12,697 bases of DNA from GCA-001735895 sp964651385 (GCA_964651385.1 CAZYYM010000100.1:1-12697), one strand, 5' to 3'. Shown: positions 1 to 7,463, numbered from the stretch's first letter. Notes: generated by a model not told the origin, from the letters alone. A program made the numbers and translations.

Positions 1-330
1 ATGAGCCGATATTCCAGGAAACAAAACGCATCGCCCGAAACCCGAAGCGAAGCGTCGAAGATTGCCAGAGGCACCCAACGCCCCGGCCAGACTAAAGAAC
101 AGACCCGACTTATTGCCCAGGGAATACAGAAGGGAATTGATCAGTACAAAAAGCAACAAAAAGCCAAATCGCGCGAGCTGGACAAGCGACTCAAAACGGT
201 AAAATCCAACCCGGGCTCGACAGAAGAGATCGAACTGCATGAACGCATTGTCTACCGGCAACATTGGCTGCCCTGGTTACTACTGATTCTGAGCTGGCTA
301 TGTGGTGGTTTTTACGTTTACATTAAATAA
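1..330 (+). CDS. DUF2956 family small membrane-anchored protein
   Basis: This 109-residue protein has a basic, Gln/Lys-rich N-terminal half (residues about 1-70) containing the stretch RPGQTKEQTRLIAQGIQKGI, followed by a Lys-rich helical segment. One hydrophobic helix (about 90-108, WLPWLLLILSWLCGGFYVYI) ends almost at the C-terminus, so it should be a tail-anchored inner-membrane protein with the charged part in the cytoplasm (inference). The pattern matches what I know of DUF2956 proteins of gammaproteobacteria, whose function is unknown. The ATG is the first base of the window, so its ribosome binding site and any longer N-terminus cannot be judged. The next gene starts 57 bp downstream on the same strand and may be co-transcribed. 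Confidence 0.8.
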   Translation: MSRYSRKQNASPETRSEASKIARGTQRPGQTKEQTRLIAQGIQKGIDQYKKQQKAKSRELDKRLKTVKSNPGSTEEIELHERIVYRQHWLPWLLLILSWLCGGFYVYIK

Positions 331-387
331 GAAAATTCCACACCTACAGACTTTGGCAAGATAGGCTTGAGGCTCGATTATTTCGGC

Positions 388-804
388 ATGCTCGACTGGC
401 TCTCCAATAACGAAGTACTGGCGTGGTGGTTGCTGGTATTTTCTGCTTTCTCGTTTCTGGCAACACTGGTCGCCGTGCCGATTATACTGATCAGATTACC
501 GCAGGATTATTTCGCCTTTTCTCACCGGCATCGAAATTCCTGGAAAAACCGCAATCGAATTCTTCGCATACCGGTTTTTATCGCTAAAAATCTGCTGGGC
601 ATTATTTTGATTGTACTCGGAATTTTAATGCTGGTACTTCCCGGTCAGGGATTGCTGACAATACTTATTGGGCTGGTATTGCTGGAATTCCCCGGGAAAT
701 ATAAAATTGAACGCATGATTGTTAATCGACCAGCCGTTTTACGTACCATAAACTGGATTAGAACAAAGGCGGGGAAAGCTGCCTTGATTGACCCGGAGAA
801 ATAA
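388..804 (+). CDS. PGPGW-type putative transmembrane protein
   Basis: This 138-residue protein has two hydrophobic regions: residues about 10-35 (WWLLVFSAFSFLATLVAVPI) and about 70-103. The second contains ILMLVLPGQGLLTILIGLVL followed by LEFPGKYK, the layout of the PGPGW family of small putative inner-membrane proteins. A basic loop (HRHRNSWKNRNR) lies between them and should be cytoplasmic. No enzymatic motif is visible and the family has no settled function. I chose the ATG at 388. The frame is open back to a TTG at 367, but neither start has a well-spaced Shine-Dalgarno sequence (GAGG at 369-372 is about 15 bases from 388). It lies 57 bp after the DUF2956 gene on the same strand and may form a two-gene unit with it. 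Confidence 0.75.
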   Translation: MLDWLSNNEVLAWWLLVFSAFSFLATLVAVPIILIRLPQDYFAFSHRHRNSWKNRNRILRIPVFIAKNLLGIILIVLGILMLVLPGQGLLTILIGLVLLEFPGKYKIERMIVNRPAVLRTINWIRTKAGKAALIDPEK

Positions 805-917
805 GCCGATACTTAAATCGACCGGACTATCTAAGCAGATTTCACATTCGAACCTCCGCAGTAAAACAGGCAAAAAGAGTAACGTTAAACGATTGCGTGC
901 AGTGGAGCAGGCGCCAA

Positions 918-2027
918 TTATTGCTGTGGCATCAGATGTATTCCTTCAGCCAGCAACGATACACCGGCTTCTACACCGACAGCAAGATTATTTCTTCGAG
1001 CACTATGGATGCTGATAGAAAAACTCAAAAAACCCAAATCACCACCGCCCAGTTCAAGACTGACCATCGAGGTTTCACCGAGTTCCAGCAACTCTTTGAC
1101 GACGCCGAACACCGGGTTTTCACGTTCCCCCATCGATGGTCGATCACGCCGGTGCATAATCAGATGTGCCGGATGAATCACCCAGCCAACCCCGCTACCG
1201 ACTTCAAATGCTTCATTCAATTCAAGTTCAATCGACATGCCACGCCAATTGATAAATGTCCTGTTGAGTGATTTATCATGCCTTTCGACAATCGCGGAAA
1301 AGATATTACTATGCCCCATTAAGCGGGCAACCAAAGCATTCTCAGGATGACGCAGGACATCTCCCGGACTGCCGTTTTGCAAAGTCTGCCCTTTATGTAA
1401 AACATACAGACGGTCAGCCAGCATTGCCGCTTCATTGAGATCATGGGTTACCAGCAGGATCGGTATTTGAATATCGCGCCGCAGTATCGCCAGTTCCTGT
1501 TGCAATTTACGACGCGTCACTTGATCCACAGCAGAAAAAGGTTCGTCAAGCAATAGAATTTCAGGTTCTCTGGCCAGAGCTCTTGCCAGGGCGACACGTT
1601 GACGTTGCCCGCCCGAGAGGGCATCGGGATACCGCCTTTCGAGGCCTTTCAAATTCACCCGTTCAAGTAATTCAAAGGCCTCGCCGATTCGTCTATTTGC
1701 ATTTAAATGACCGAGCGCGGTGGTGACGTTCTGCAGCGCAGTCAAATGGGGAAACAGGGCATATTCCTGAAAGACAAATCCAATTTGCCTTTGTTGCGTG
1801 GGTAGCCGGATATTTCTATCTCTGTCCAGCCAGACTTCATGTCCGCAATGAATAAATCCCTTATCCGGCTGATGCAGCCCCGCAATAGTGCGTAGAATAG
1901 TCGATTTGCCACTACCCGAGGGTCCAACTAAAGCCAGCAATTCTCCAGCATGGCACTCAATCTCGACATCCAGTGATATCGGTTGTTGTTGAATAAATCT
2001 GAGTCTAACGCCGTTATCTTGCATCAT
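918..2027 (-). CDS. modC: Molybdate ABC transporter ATP-binding protein ModC
   Basis: This is the ATPase subunit of the molybdate importer, acting on the cytoplasmic face of the ModB dimer. In the 369-residue form the Walker A GPSGSGKS is at 35-42, the Q-loop is at FQEYALFP (86-93), the signature LSGGQRQR is at 137-144 and Walker B ILLLDEP is at 157-163. The H-loop LLVTHD follows. After about residue 225 comes a C-terminal TOBE region with the typical LGETSMVSLEL and EGIHLM stretches, where ModC proteins bind oxyanion. The frame is open 38 codons further upstream, but that part lies entirely inside modB and looks non-homologous. I therefore use the ATG at 2027 (a second ATG follows directly), which overlaps the modB end by 14 bases and suggests translational coupling. 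A CysA (sulfate) identity is less likely given ModA and ModB alongside. Confidence 0.9.
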   Translation of the reverse strand: MMQDNGVRLRFIQQQPISLDVEIECHAGELLALVGPSGSGKSTILRTIAGLHQPDKGFIHCGHEVWLDRDRNIRLPTQQRQIGFVFQEYALFPHLTALQNVTTALGHLNANRRIGEAFELLERVNLKGLERRYPDALSGGQRQRVALARALAREPEILLLDEPFSAVDQVTRRKLQQELAILRRDIQIPILLVTHDLNEAAMLADRLYVLHKGQTLQNGSPGDVLRHPENALVARLMGHSNIFSAIVERHDKSLNRTFINWRGMSIELELNEAFEVGSGVGWVIHPAHLIMHRRDRPSMGERENPVFGVVKELLELGETSMVSLELGGGDLGFLSFSISIHSARRNNLAVGVEAGVSLLAEGIHLMPQQ

Positions 2028-2682
2028 TCTTACGCCGATAAGATAGCCGATAAACCAGACCAATCGATACCAACGAAAACAACAGTAAAAAGGCCGACAT
2101 AATGCCCGCTGTATGATTGTCGAAAGCCTGTACACGATCATAGATTGATATGGCGATTGTTTTTGTTTCTCCTTCGATATTGCCGCCGACCATCAGCACA
2201 ACACCGAACTCTCCAAGTGTGTGAGCAAAGGTCAGGGCCAGCGCCGAAACAGCACCCGGCCAGGCCAATGGAAATTCAATTCGCCACAGTGCCTGTCGTG
2301 CCGATAATCCACAGCACCAGGCCGCTTCGCGTATAGTGACCGGAATCGCTTCAAATGCGCGTTGCATCGGTTGAATGGCGAAAGGCAGATTAAAAATAAC
2401 TGAGGCGAGCAAAAGTCCGTCAAAAGTAAACACCAGGTGACGCCCTGTGAGTTCGTGATAAAACTGACCCAGTGTCGAGGTCGTACCCATACCCAGTAAC
2501 AAATAAAAGCCAAGTACGGTCGGTGGCAATACCAACGGCAAGGCAATCAGTGCTTCGACTAGCGCCTTACCCGGAAAATGCTGCCAGGCCAGCAAACGTC
2601 CGAAAAAAATTGCGACTGGGAATAGAATCACACAGGTCCAGAAAGCCAGGTTCAGGGATAAATATAAAGCTGTATTATCCAT
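2014..2682 (-). CDS. modB: Molybdate ABC transporter permease ModB
   Basis: This 222-residue inner-membrane permease has about five hydrophobic segments. The binding-protein-dependent transport signature EAA...G is at residues 119-125 (EAAWCCG), followed by the helix that docks onto ModC (LWRIEFPLAWPG). LPLVLPPTVLGFYLL near residues 48-62 and HTLGEFGVVLMVGGN near 154-168 are typical of ModB. The length matches ModB proteins that are single-domain permeases. Its ATG lies only two bases after the modA TAG stop, and no clear Shine-Dalgarno sequence is seen, so translation probably depends on ribosomes finishing modA. It overlaps modC by 14 bases. These three tightly packed genes form one operon read modA-modB-modC. 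Confidence 0.92.
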   Translation of the reverse strand: MDNTALYLSLNLAFWTCVILFPVAIFFGRLLAWQHFPGKALVEALIALPLVLPPTVLGFYLLLGMGTTSTLGQFYHELTGRHLVFTFDGLLLASVIFNLPFAIQPMQRAFEAIPVTIREAAWCCGLSARQALWRIEFPLAWPGAVSALALTFAHTLGEFGVVLMVGGNIEGETKTIAISIYDRVQAFDNHTAGIMSAFLLLFSLVSIGLVYRLSYRRKNDAR

Positions 2683-2692
2683 AGCTAGCTAT
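2681..2692. repeat. Perfect 12-bp palindrome at the modA/modB junction
   Basis: ATAGCTAGCTAT reads the same on both strands. It covers the modA stop codon (TAG) and part of the modB ATG. It could form a small hairpin at the coupling site or be coincidence. Confidence 0.4.
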
Positions 2693-3638
2693 CGTCCGGG
2701 CTGGTCGTTGACGGTATTTCATAACCGTAAGCTTTGAATATATCAACGACTTCTTTGCTGCTGATAAATTGATAAAATGCTTTCGTCCGCTCACCAGCAC
2801 CTTTTAACAGCACCATCCGTTGCCGTATCGGCTTGTGAAGCGACGAAGAAATGGCCAACACGCGACTGGTTCCCGTTATAGCGGGTGAACGGGCCAAAGC
2901 CAGGGGCAACAGACCGCCCTGGCTGGAACCGCTAAGAGCAAACTGCATTGCCTGCGAAGCGTTTTCACCTTTGATCAGAAAAGGTTGAATACCGGACCAG
3001 AGCCCCAATGACGTCAGCGCTTCGCGTGCTGCACGGCCATAGGGTGCATGATCCGGATTTGCAATGGCAAAATGTATCAACGTATTCTGCTCAACTGCCT
3101 TTGCCAGAAAAGATAAATCCTCCGATAGCACAAGCGCGCTACCATCCGGCACAACGACAGCCAGACGACCCAGTGCGTAAACTCGACCTTCGTCTAATGT
3201 TATCCCCGACTCAGAGAGAGCCTTAACATAGGATTCGTCTGCCGACATGAATAATTGAAACGGTGCACCCTGAGTAATCTGACGTCTAAAATTTCCCGAG
3301 GATCCATAAGTGATACGTGGCGCATAGCCTGCATTCTGTTTGAACGCAGCCATAATCTCCGGCATCACGAATTGCAGGCTGGAGGCCACCGCAAACTGAG
3401 GTGACTGTTCCGCCTGCGAGTTACTCGGCAATAAAATTCCAAACAATAATAAAAGCAGGGGTTTCAACCTAGAAAACGCAGTAGAGTGCGAAAAAGATGT
3501 GCAAGCGACTGATTTAGATAGCGTAATGAAAAAATGTGTAGTCACCTTATTGGTGATGAGCACTTTTTTCATATAGCTAGATGAATCAGTCGCTTGTGCA
3601 GACTTTCGTGATTCTACTGCTTTTTCTAGGTTCAACAT
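2685..3638 (-). CDS. modA: Molybdate-binding protein ModA with in-frame palindromic insertion before its signal peptide
   Basis: ModA is the periplasmic molybdate-binding protein that feeds ModBC. From residue 58 on it looks normal: LKPLLLLLFGILLPSNSQA is a signal peptide with cleavage expected after A76. FAVASSLQFVMPEIMAAF and ITYGSSGNF carry the Ser-rich oxyanion-contacting parts, followed by FQLFMSAD. Residues 3-57, however, are encoded by a 165-bp imperfect palindrome plus a 3-bp target duplication, inserted directly after codon 2. The insert adds 56 codons and contains no stop, so the frame stays open. Whether the long n-region still allows export is unknown. The ATG at 3638 lacks a clear Shine-Dalgarno sequence. 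Internal starts at ATG (Met23) or TTG (codon 58) could also be used, but neither has a good ribosome binding site. modA heads the modABC operon. Confidence 0.88.
   Translation of the reverse strand: MLNLEKAVESRKSAQATDSSSYMKKVLITNKVTTHFFITLSKSVACTSFSHSTAFSRLKPLLLLLFGILLPSNSQAEQSPQFAVASSLQFVMPEIMAAFKQNAGYAPRITYGSSGNFRRQITQGAPFQLFMSADESYVKALSESGITLDEGRVYALGRLAVVVPDGSALVLSEDLSFLAKAVEQNTLIHFAIANPDHAPYGRAAREALTSLGLWSGIQPFLIKGENASQAMQFALSGSSQGGLLPLALARSPAITGTSRVLAISSSLHKPIRQRMVLLKGAGERTKAFYQFISSKEVVDIFKAYGYEIPSTTSPDDS
3464..3466. repeat. Left copy of the 3-bp target-site duplication (TCA)
   Basis: TCA lies directly outside the ACCTAG end of the palindromic element, and an identical TCA follows the other end at 3632-3634. 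Three bases alone could match by chance. The support comes from the restored modA reading ATG TTG AAA when one copy and the element are removed. Confidence 0.6.
3467..3631. mobile_element. 165-bp palindromic MITE-like element inserted in frame in modA
   Basis: The segment starts ACCTAG and ends CTAGGT. Its two arms pair around a centre at 3549 (CACC-TTATT-GGTG). Compared without gaps, about 57 of 81 arm positions are complementary; the best blocks are the outer 20 bases and the GCAAGCGACTGAT core. It is flanked on both sides by TCA (3464-3466 and 3632-3634). Deleting the element and one TCA joins codon 2 of modA to a normal signal peptide, which supports insertion. It encodes no transposase, so it would have to be moved in trans. 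In modA mRNA it would fold into a long hairpin starting at codon 3. A 3-bp duplication of form TNA would fit some IS5-family subgroups, but that parentage is only a guess. Confidence 0.8.
3632..3634. repeat. Right copy of the 3-bp target-site duplication (TCA)
   Basis: This is the partner of the TCA at 3464-3466, directly outside the CTAGGT end of the element and two bases from the modA start codon (3636-3638). Confidence 0.6.
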
Positions 3639-3677
3639 GGCATTACTTTACACGCTGCTTGCAAAAAATAAACCACA

Positions 3678-3706
3678 TTGTTCTGAACGCACAGTATCAA
3701 TATAAT
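3678..3706 (+). promoter_or_regulatory. Candidate sigma-70 promoter of ybiI
   Basis: A perfect -10 hexamer TATAAT (3701-3706) lies 17 bases after TTGTTC (3678-3683), which matches the first three bases of the -35 consensus. It ends 35 bases before the ybiI start and lies in the divergent modA-ybiI gap. Confidence 0.55.
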
Positions 3707-3741
3707 CCACTTAACTTATTTAATCTGAAGCGGAACAAATT

Positions 3742-4008
3742 ATGGCCGGTGGCTGGGCCCGAGACGGGGCAGTACAGGATCAAATTGATGCCAGTGTTGA
3801 AGATGCAGTAGAACTTGCGCGCAGCCGTTTACCTCGGGGCAAGAGCCTACCGCATTGCGAAGAATGCGGTCAGGACATTCCCGCGGCCAGGCGCGAAGCA
3901 GTACCAGGGGTGCACCTGTGTGTTTCCTGCCAGTCAGAGCTTGATGAGCTCAATGCCGGTCAAAATAGCTTCAATCGACGTGGTAGCAAGGATAGTCAAC
4001 TGCGGTAA
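3742..4008 (+). CDS. ybiI: DksA/TraR C4-type zinc finger protein, YbiI type
   Basis: This 88-residue protein resembles E. coli YbiI from end to end as I remember it: MAGGWARDGAVQDQI at the start, IPAARREAVPGVHLCVSCQ in the middle and the conserved tail NRRGSKDSQLR. Four cysteines (Cys39, Cys42, Cys60, Cys63) form the CxxC-17-CxxC zinc finger of the DksA/TraR family. The long N-terminal coiled coil and the acidic tip of true DksA are missing, so action in the RNA polymerase secondary channel is unproven, and the role of YbiI is unknown. The gene has its own candidate promoter (TATAAT at 3701-3706) and is divergent from modABC. It converges with cysNC, leaving only 30 bases between the stops. 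A weak GCGGA precedes the ATG. Confidence 0.92.
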   Translation: MAGGWARDGAVQDQIDASVEDAVELARSRLPRGKSLPHCEECGQDIPAARREAVPGVHLCVSCQSELDELNAGQNSFNRRGSKDSQLR

Positions 4009-4013
4009 GTAGA

Positions 4014-4037
4014 TTTGACGTTACTTAGTCAATCGTT
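4014..4037 (+). terminator. Possible weak terminator between convergent ybiI and cysNC
   Basis: TTGAC (4015-4019) pairs with GTCAA (4028-4032) around an 8-base loop, and GTTTT follows. The stem is short and A/T-rich, so this is only a candidate. It lies in the 30-base gap where ybiI and cysNC converge. Confidence 0.3.
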
Positions 4038-4038
4038 T

Positions 4039-5913
4039 TCATTTGACCTTTTCAAGAATTTGATCAACACAGGCTTCAACCGATAACGCGCCGCTATCCA
4101 CATCAACCTCAGGATTTTCCGGCGCTTCATAATCGCTATCGATACCGGTGAAATTCGGCAATTCACCACGCCTTGCCTTTTTGTACAAACCTTTGGGATC
4201 ACGTTGCTCGGCGGTTTCCAGCGATACATCGATATATATTTCAACAAATTCATCTGTTTCGAATAAAGATCTTGCCATATCTCTTTCCGACCGGAAGGGT
4301 GAGATAAACGATGTCAGTACAACGATTCCGGCGTCTACCATTAGCCTGGCCACTTCGGCAATGCGGCGGATATTTTCGATGCGGTCGGCATCGGTAAAGC
4401 CAAGATCCTTGTTTAAACCGTGACGAACATTATCACCATCGAGTACATAAGTTCGAATACCTCGTTTGTGCAACACCTGCTCCAGCGCATTGGCGATCGT
4501 CGATTTTCCTGAACCACTCAATCCGGTAAACCAGAGCACTTTGCCCGCATGACCGTTTAATTCGGCTCTTGCCTTCTTGTCGACGACCAGGGCTTGCCGA
4601 TGAACATTTTGCGCGCGTCGCAGCGAGAAATTAATCATGCCGGCACCGACAGTGGCATGGCTATAGCGATCGATTAATATGAAAGCACCCAGGGCCTTGC
4701 AGGTATTGAAAGCCTCGAACGGGATTGGTCGATCCAGACTAAGGGTCATTTCACCGATTTCATTCACGTCGATCGCGCGACTGGATAGTTGCTCGAAAGT
4801 ATTAATGTTGTACTTGTACTTGATATCGGTAATCGTCGCATTAATCTGTTGCGGGCCGATCTTCATGTAATAAGAACGTCCGATAAATCCGGAGCCCTGA
4901 TCCATCCATACTATTGAAACCTCAAATTGATCGGACACTTCGCAGGGTTCGTCGGCCTTAACCAGTACGTCACCGCGCGATATATCGATATCCTTATCAA
5001 GATGGATAGTGACGGCCTGGTCAGCTATTGCGCTGTCGATTCTGGATTCATATAACGATATTTCAGCCACGTTAGCGACTTCACCCGATGGCAGAACACG
5101 TACTAGCTGACCCGTTTCAATCGATCCCGCGGCTACCGTTCCGCAATAACCTCGAAAGCTCGAATCGGGCCGATTAACCCATTGCACCGGAAAGCGAAAT
5201 GGATGATCGAGTTGAGACCGGCCGAGTTCTACCGTTTCCAGATAACCCAGCAATGTCGGTCCGGAATACCAATTAGTCAATTGTGAACGCCCGATGACGT
5301 TATCGCCCTTCAGTGCCGAAAGCGGAATCGGGGTTATGGACTCAAATTCCAGTTTATCGGTGAACGATTGATAATTTTCAACGATGCTCTGGAATACGGT
5401 TTCATCGAAATCAACCTTGTCCATTTTATTGACCGCCAGCACCACATGTTTAATACCGAACAATGACGCTATAAATGAATGGCGGCGGGTCTGCGGCAAT
5501 ATGCCCTGCGTCGCATCAACCAGAATCACGGCAACATCGGCAGTCGAGGCACCGGTCACCATGTTACGTGTGTACTGTTCATGACCCGGTGTATCGGCAA
5601 CGATAAATTTTCGGTGTTCAGTGGCGAAATAGCGATAGGCCACATCGATCGTAATGCCCTGTTCACGTTCGGCGCTCAAGCCATCGACGAGCAATGCCGG
5701 GTCAATATCTTTACCCTGCGTACCCATTTTTATCGAGTCACTTTTCAGTGCATTTATCTGGTCTTCAAATATCAAATCGGCTTCATACAGCATACGACCG
5801 ATTAAGGTACTTTTGCCATCATCGACACTGCCGCAGGTGATAAAACGAAGCTGGGCAAGCTGCTCCTGATGGCCGATATATTCATCGATACGTTGTTGAA
5901 TATCAGCTCCCAT
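4039..5913 (-). CDS. cysNC: Bifunctional sulfate adenylyltransferase GTPase subunit / adenylylsulfate kinase CysNC
   Basis: This 624-residue fusion performs two steps of sulfate activation. The N-terminal CysN part (about 1-440) is an EF-Tu-like GTPase that drives ATP sulfurylase. It shows the P-loop GSVDDGKS (28-35), then DTPGHEQY and NKMD, followed by beta-barrel domains. The C-terminal CysC part (about 455-624) phosphorylates APS to PAPS. It shows Walker A GLSGSGKS (464-471), DGDNVRHGLNKDLGF, the FISPFRSER segment with the conserved serine, and DPKGLYKKAR. The length is normal for CysN-CysC fusions of Pseudomonas and Xanthomonas type. Its ATG overlaps the cysD stop as TAATG, a sign of translational coupling. 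No separate cysC or cysH is present in the window. Confidence 0.95.
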   Translation of the reverse strand: MGADIQQRIDEYIGHQEQLAQLRFITCGSVDDGKSTLIGRMLYEADLIFEDQINALKSDSIKMGTQGKDIDPALLVDGLSAEREQGITIDVAYRYFATEHRKFIVADTPGHEQYTRNMVTGASTADVAVILVDATQGILPQTRRHSFIASLFGIKHVVLAVNKMDKVDFDETVFQSIVENYQSFTDKLEFESITPIPLSALKGDNVIGRSQLTNWYSGPTLLGYLETVELGRSQLDHPFRFPVQWVNRPDSSFRGYCGTVAAGSIETGQLVRVLPSGEVANVAEISLYESRIDSAIADQAVTIHLDKDIDISRGDVLVKADEPCEVSDQFEVSIVWMDQGSGFIGRSYYMKIGPQQINATITDIKYKYNINTFEQLSSRAIDVNEIGEMTLSLDRPIPFEAFNTCKALGAFILIDRYSHATVGAGMINFSLRRAQNVHRQALVVDKKARAELNGHAGKVLWFTGLSGSGKSTIANALEQVLHKRGIRTYVLDGDNVRHGLNKDLGFTDADRIENIRRIAEVARLMVDAGIVVLTSFISPFRSERDMARSLFETDEFVEIYIDVSLETAEQRDPKGLYKKARRGELPNFTGIDSDYEAPENPEVDVDSGALSVEACVDQILEKVK

Positions 5914-7403
5914 TAGAAATACCCCGCCTGCTTTTTCTGTTCCATCGTGCCGGATGAATCATGGTCTATCGACCTGCCCTGTCGCTCGCTGTGTTTGCTT
6001 TGCAATAACTCCAGTATGATCGAGGGCAAATCGTCGGCATCTGACTCAATCGCACCCGTCAGCGGATAACAGCCCAGGGTTCTGAAGCGGATACGTTTTA
6101 TCTGGATATTTTCGTTATCAAATAATTTACAACGATCATCGTCGACCATCAGTATAAGACCCTCGCGTTCAACCACAGGGCGCTCGGCAGCATAATAAAG
6201 TGGCACGATCGGTATCGCTTCGCGGTATATATACTGCCAGATCTCGAGTTCCGTCCAGTTCGATAGCGGAAATACACGAATGCTCTCGCCCCTGTTTTTA
6301 TGGCTGTTATACAGGTTCCAGATTTCGGGTCGCTGACTTTTCGGATCCCAGCGATGCGTCGGTGTACGGAAGGAAAATACCCGTTCTTTGGCGCGACTTA
6401 TTTCCTCATCACGGCGGGCGCCACCGAATGCCACATCGAACTGATACTTGTCCAGAGCCTGAATCAGGCCCTCTGTTTTCATCACATCGGTATGCAAAGC
6501 ACTACCGTGATCGAAAGGATTAATATCTTTCTCGATACCCTCCGGATTCACGTGAACAATCAGGTCCATGCCACAAGATTTTGCCATTTCATCACGAAAT
6601 TGGTACATGGCCTGAAATTTCCAGCGCGTATCGACGTGCAGTAACGGGAAAGGCGGCTGGCTGGGATAAAAGGCTTTTTTAGCCAGATGTAACATCACCG
6701 AAGAATCTTTACCCAGCGAGTAAAGCATCACCGGATTATCAGCCTGTGCCACTACCTCGCGAATAATATGGATGCTTTCGGCTTCCAGTCTGTCGAGATT
6801 GGATAGCCGCTCGGCAGATTCGGGTTGCTTAACAATCGAATGTGGCCGGGGTTTTCCCGTTTCACCCGGATAGGCAACCGTACCCAGCCGAATAACATTG
6901 CCCGATTCACCTTCAATATCGTGGCTACCGTTTAAATCAACCAGCGCTCTTATGCGGGTCGTAAGCTGACCATGCGGCCAGACTACCAGGTTCTTGTCAC
7001 CGGCCAGGGTTTGCAATGCCGCCAGCAAACTGTCCGGATTGTCGATATCGTCGAGATACAGCCAGCGTCGTCCCATGCGTCCGTCGTTGCCAAACAATAC
7101 CCAACCGCACTGCTCAGCGCTATGCTGTTGAATCACCAGGGATTGGAACCGTTTTTTCCTGGCCTGGGTATCGAGCTGGTCGGCCACCTTCAAAATCGGG
7201 CTACGACCAAATTCGTCCCTGGTGTCCTCCAGCTTCAGGCAAGCCGGCAACAGACCGGATGACTCGAGTAGTCGTTCCGTGGAGCGCAGCGTTTGTTCCG
7301 CCGAATCCTGCTTTAAAATCTCATGGACCGCTTTTGTATCCCAATAAAGGGTCTGGCCACGATCGCCTATCCTGTTTTCGAATATTGTATTAGGGAGTGT
7401 CAT
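5913..7403 (-). CDS. cysD: Sulfate adenylyltransferase subunit CysD with ~200-residue N-terminal extension
   Basis: CysD is the ATP-pyrophosphatase-fold catalytic subunit that, with CysN, makes APS from sulfate and ATP in the cytoplasm. Residues 203-496 are a complete CysD: LDRLEAESIHIIREV, the PP-loop SLGKDSS (229-235), LLHVDTRWKF, FGGARRDEEISRAKERVFSFR and FRTLGCYPLTGAIES. CysD is usually about 300 residues; this protein has 496. Residues 1-202 match no family I recognise (they include GWVLFGNDGRMGRRWLYLDD), appear soluble and show no signal peptide or membrane segment. The start is well supported: AAGGA lies 7 bases before the ATG at 7403, and no plausible start occurs near codon 200. The extension is therefore probably translated as part of the enzyme. 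cysNC follows with a one-base overlap. Confidence 0.93.
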   Translation of the reverse strand: MTLPNTIFENRIGDRGQTLYWDTKAVHEILKQDSAEQTLRSTERLLESSGLLPACLKLEDTRDEFGRSPILKVADQLDTQARKKRFQSLVIQQHSAEQCGWVLFGNDGRMGRRWLYLDDIDNPDSLLAALQTLAGDKNLVVWPHGQLTTRIRALVDLNGSHDIEGESGNVIRLGTVAYPGETGKPRPHSIVKQPESAERLSNLDRLEAESIHIIREVVAQADNPVMLYSLGKDSSVMLHLAKKAFYPSQPPFPLLHVDTRWKFQAMYQFRDEMAKSCGMDLIVHVNPEGIEKDINPFDHGSALHTDVMKTEGLIQALDKYQFDVAFGGARRDEEISRAKERVFSFRTPTHRWDPKSQRPEIWNLYNSHKNRGESIRVFPLSNWTELEIWQYIYREAIPIVPLYYAAERPVVEREGLILMVDDDRCKLFDNENIQIKRIRFRTLGCYPLTGAIESDADDLPSIILELLQSKHSERQGRSIDHDSSGTMEQKKQAGYF

Positions 7404-7410
7404 AAATATT

Positions 7411-7415
7411 TCCTT
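7411..7415 (-). promoter_or_regulatory. Ribosome binding site that fixes the long cysD start
   Basis: AAGGA on the minus strand lies 7 bases before the ATG at 7401-7403. It supports translation from this start and hence the reality of the N-terminal extension. Confidence 0.7.
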
Positions 7416-7463
7416 GTCGCTTTAAGATATTATTCATAAATCAATTTGCATGACAAACTATAG

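Noticed and set aside
788..1271. Two plus-strand open frames antisense to modC
   Set aside because: They overlap the well-supported modC TOBE region or the PGPGW gene end, and their composition is that of a shadow frame.
2028..2141. A 38-residue N-terminal extension of ModC
   Set aside because: It lies wholly inside modB, has no ModC homology and begins far upstream of the natural start; the ATG pair at 2022-2027 fits the family.
3467..3631. Integron attC recombination site
   Set aside because: The size and palindromic form fit, but the ends (CTAGGTTCAAC) do not contain GTTRRRY, nor the left end RYYYAAC, and no integrase or cassette array is present.
3581..3811. Plus-strand open frame of 76 codons reading out of the palindromic element
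   Set aside because: It starts inside the element and overlaps ybiI in another frame; it has no ribosome binding site or recognisable domain.
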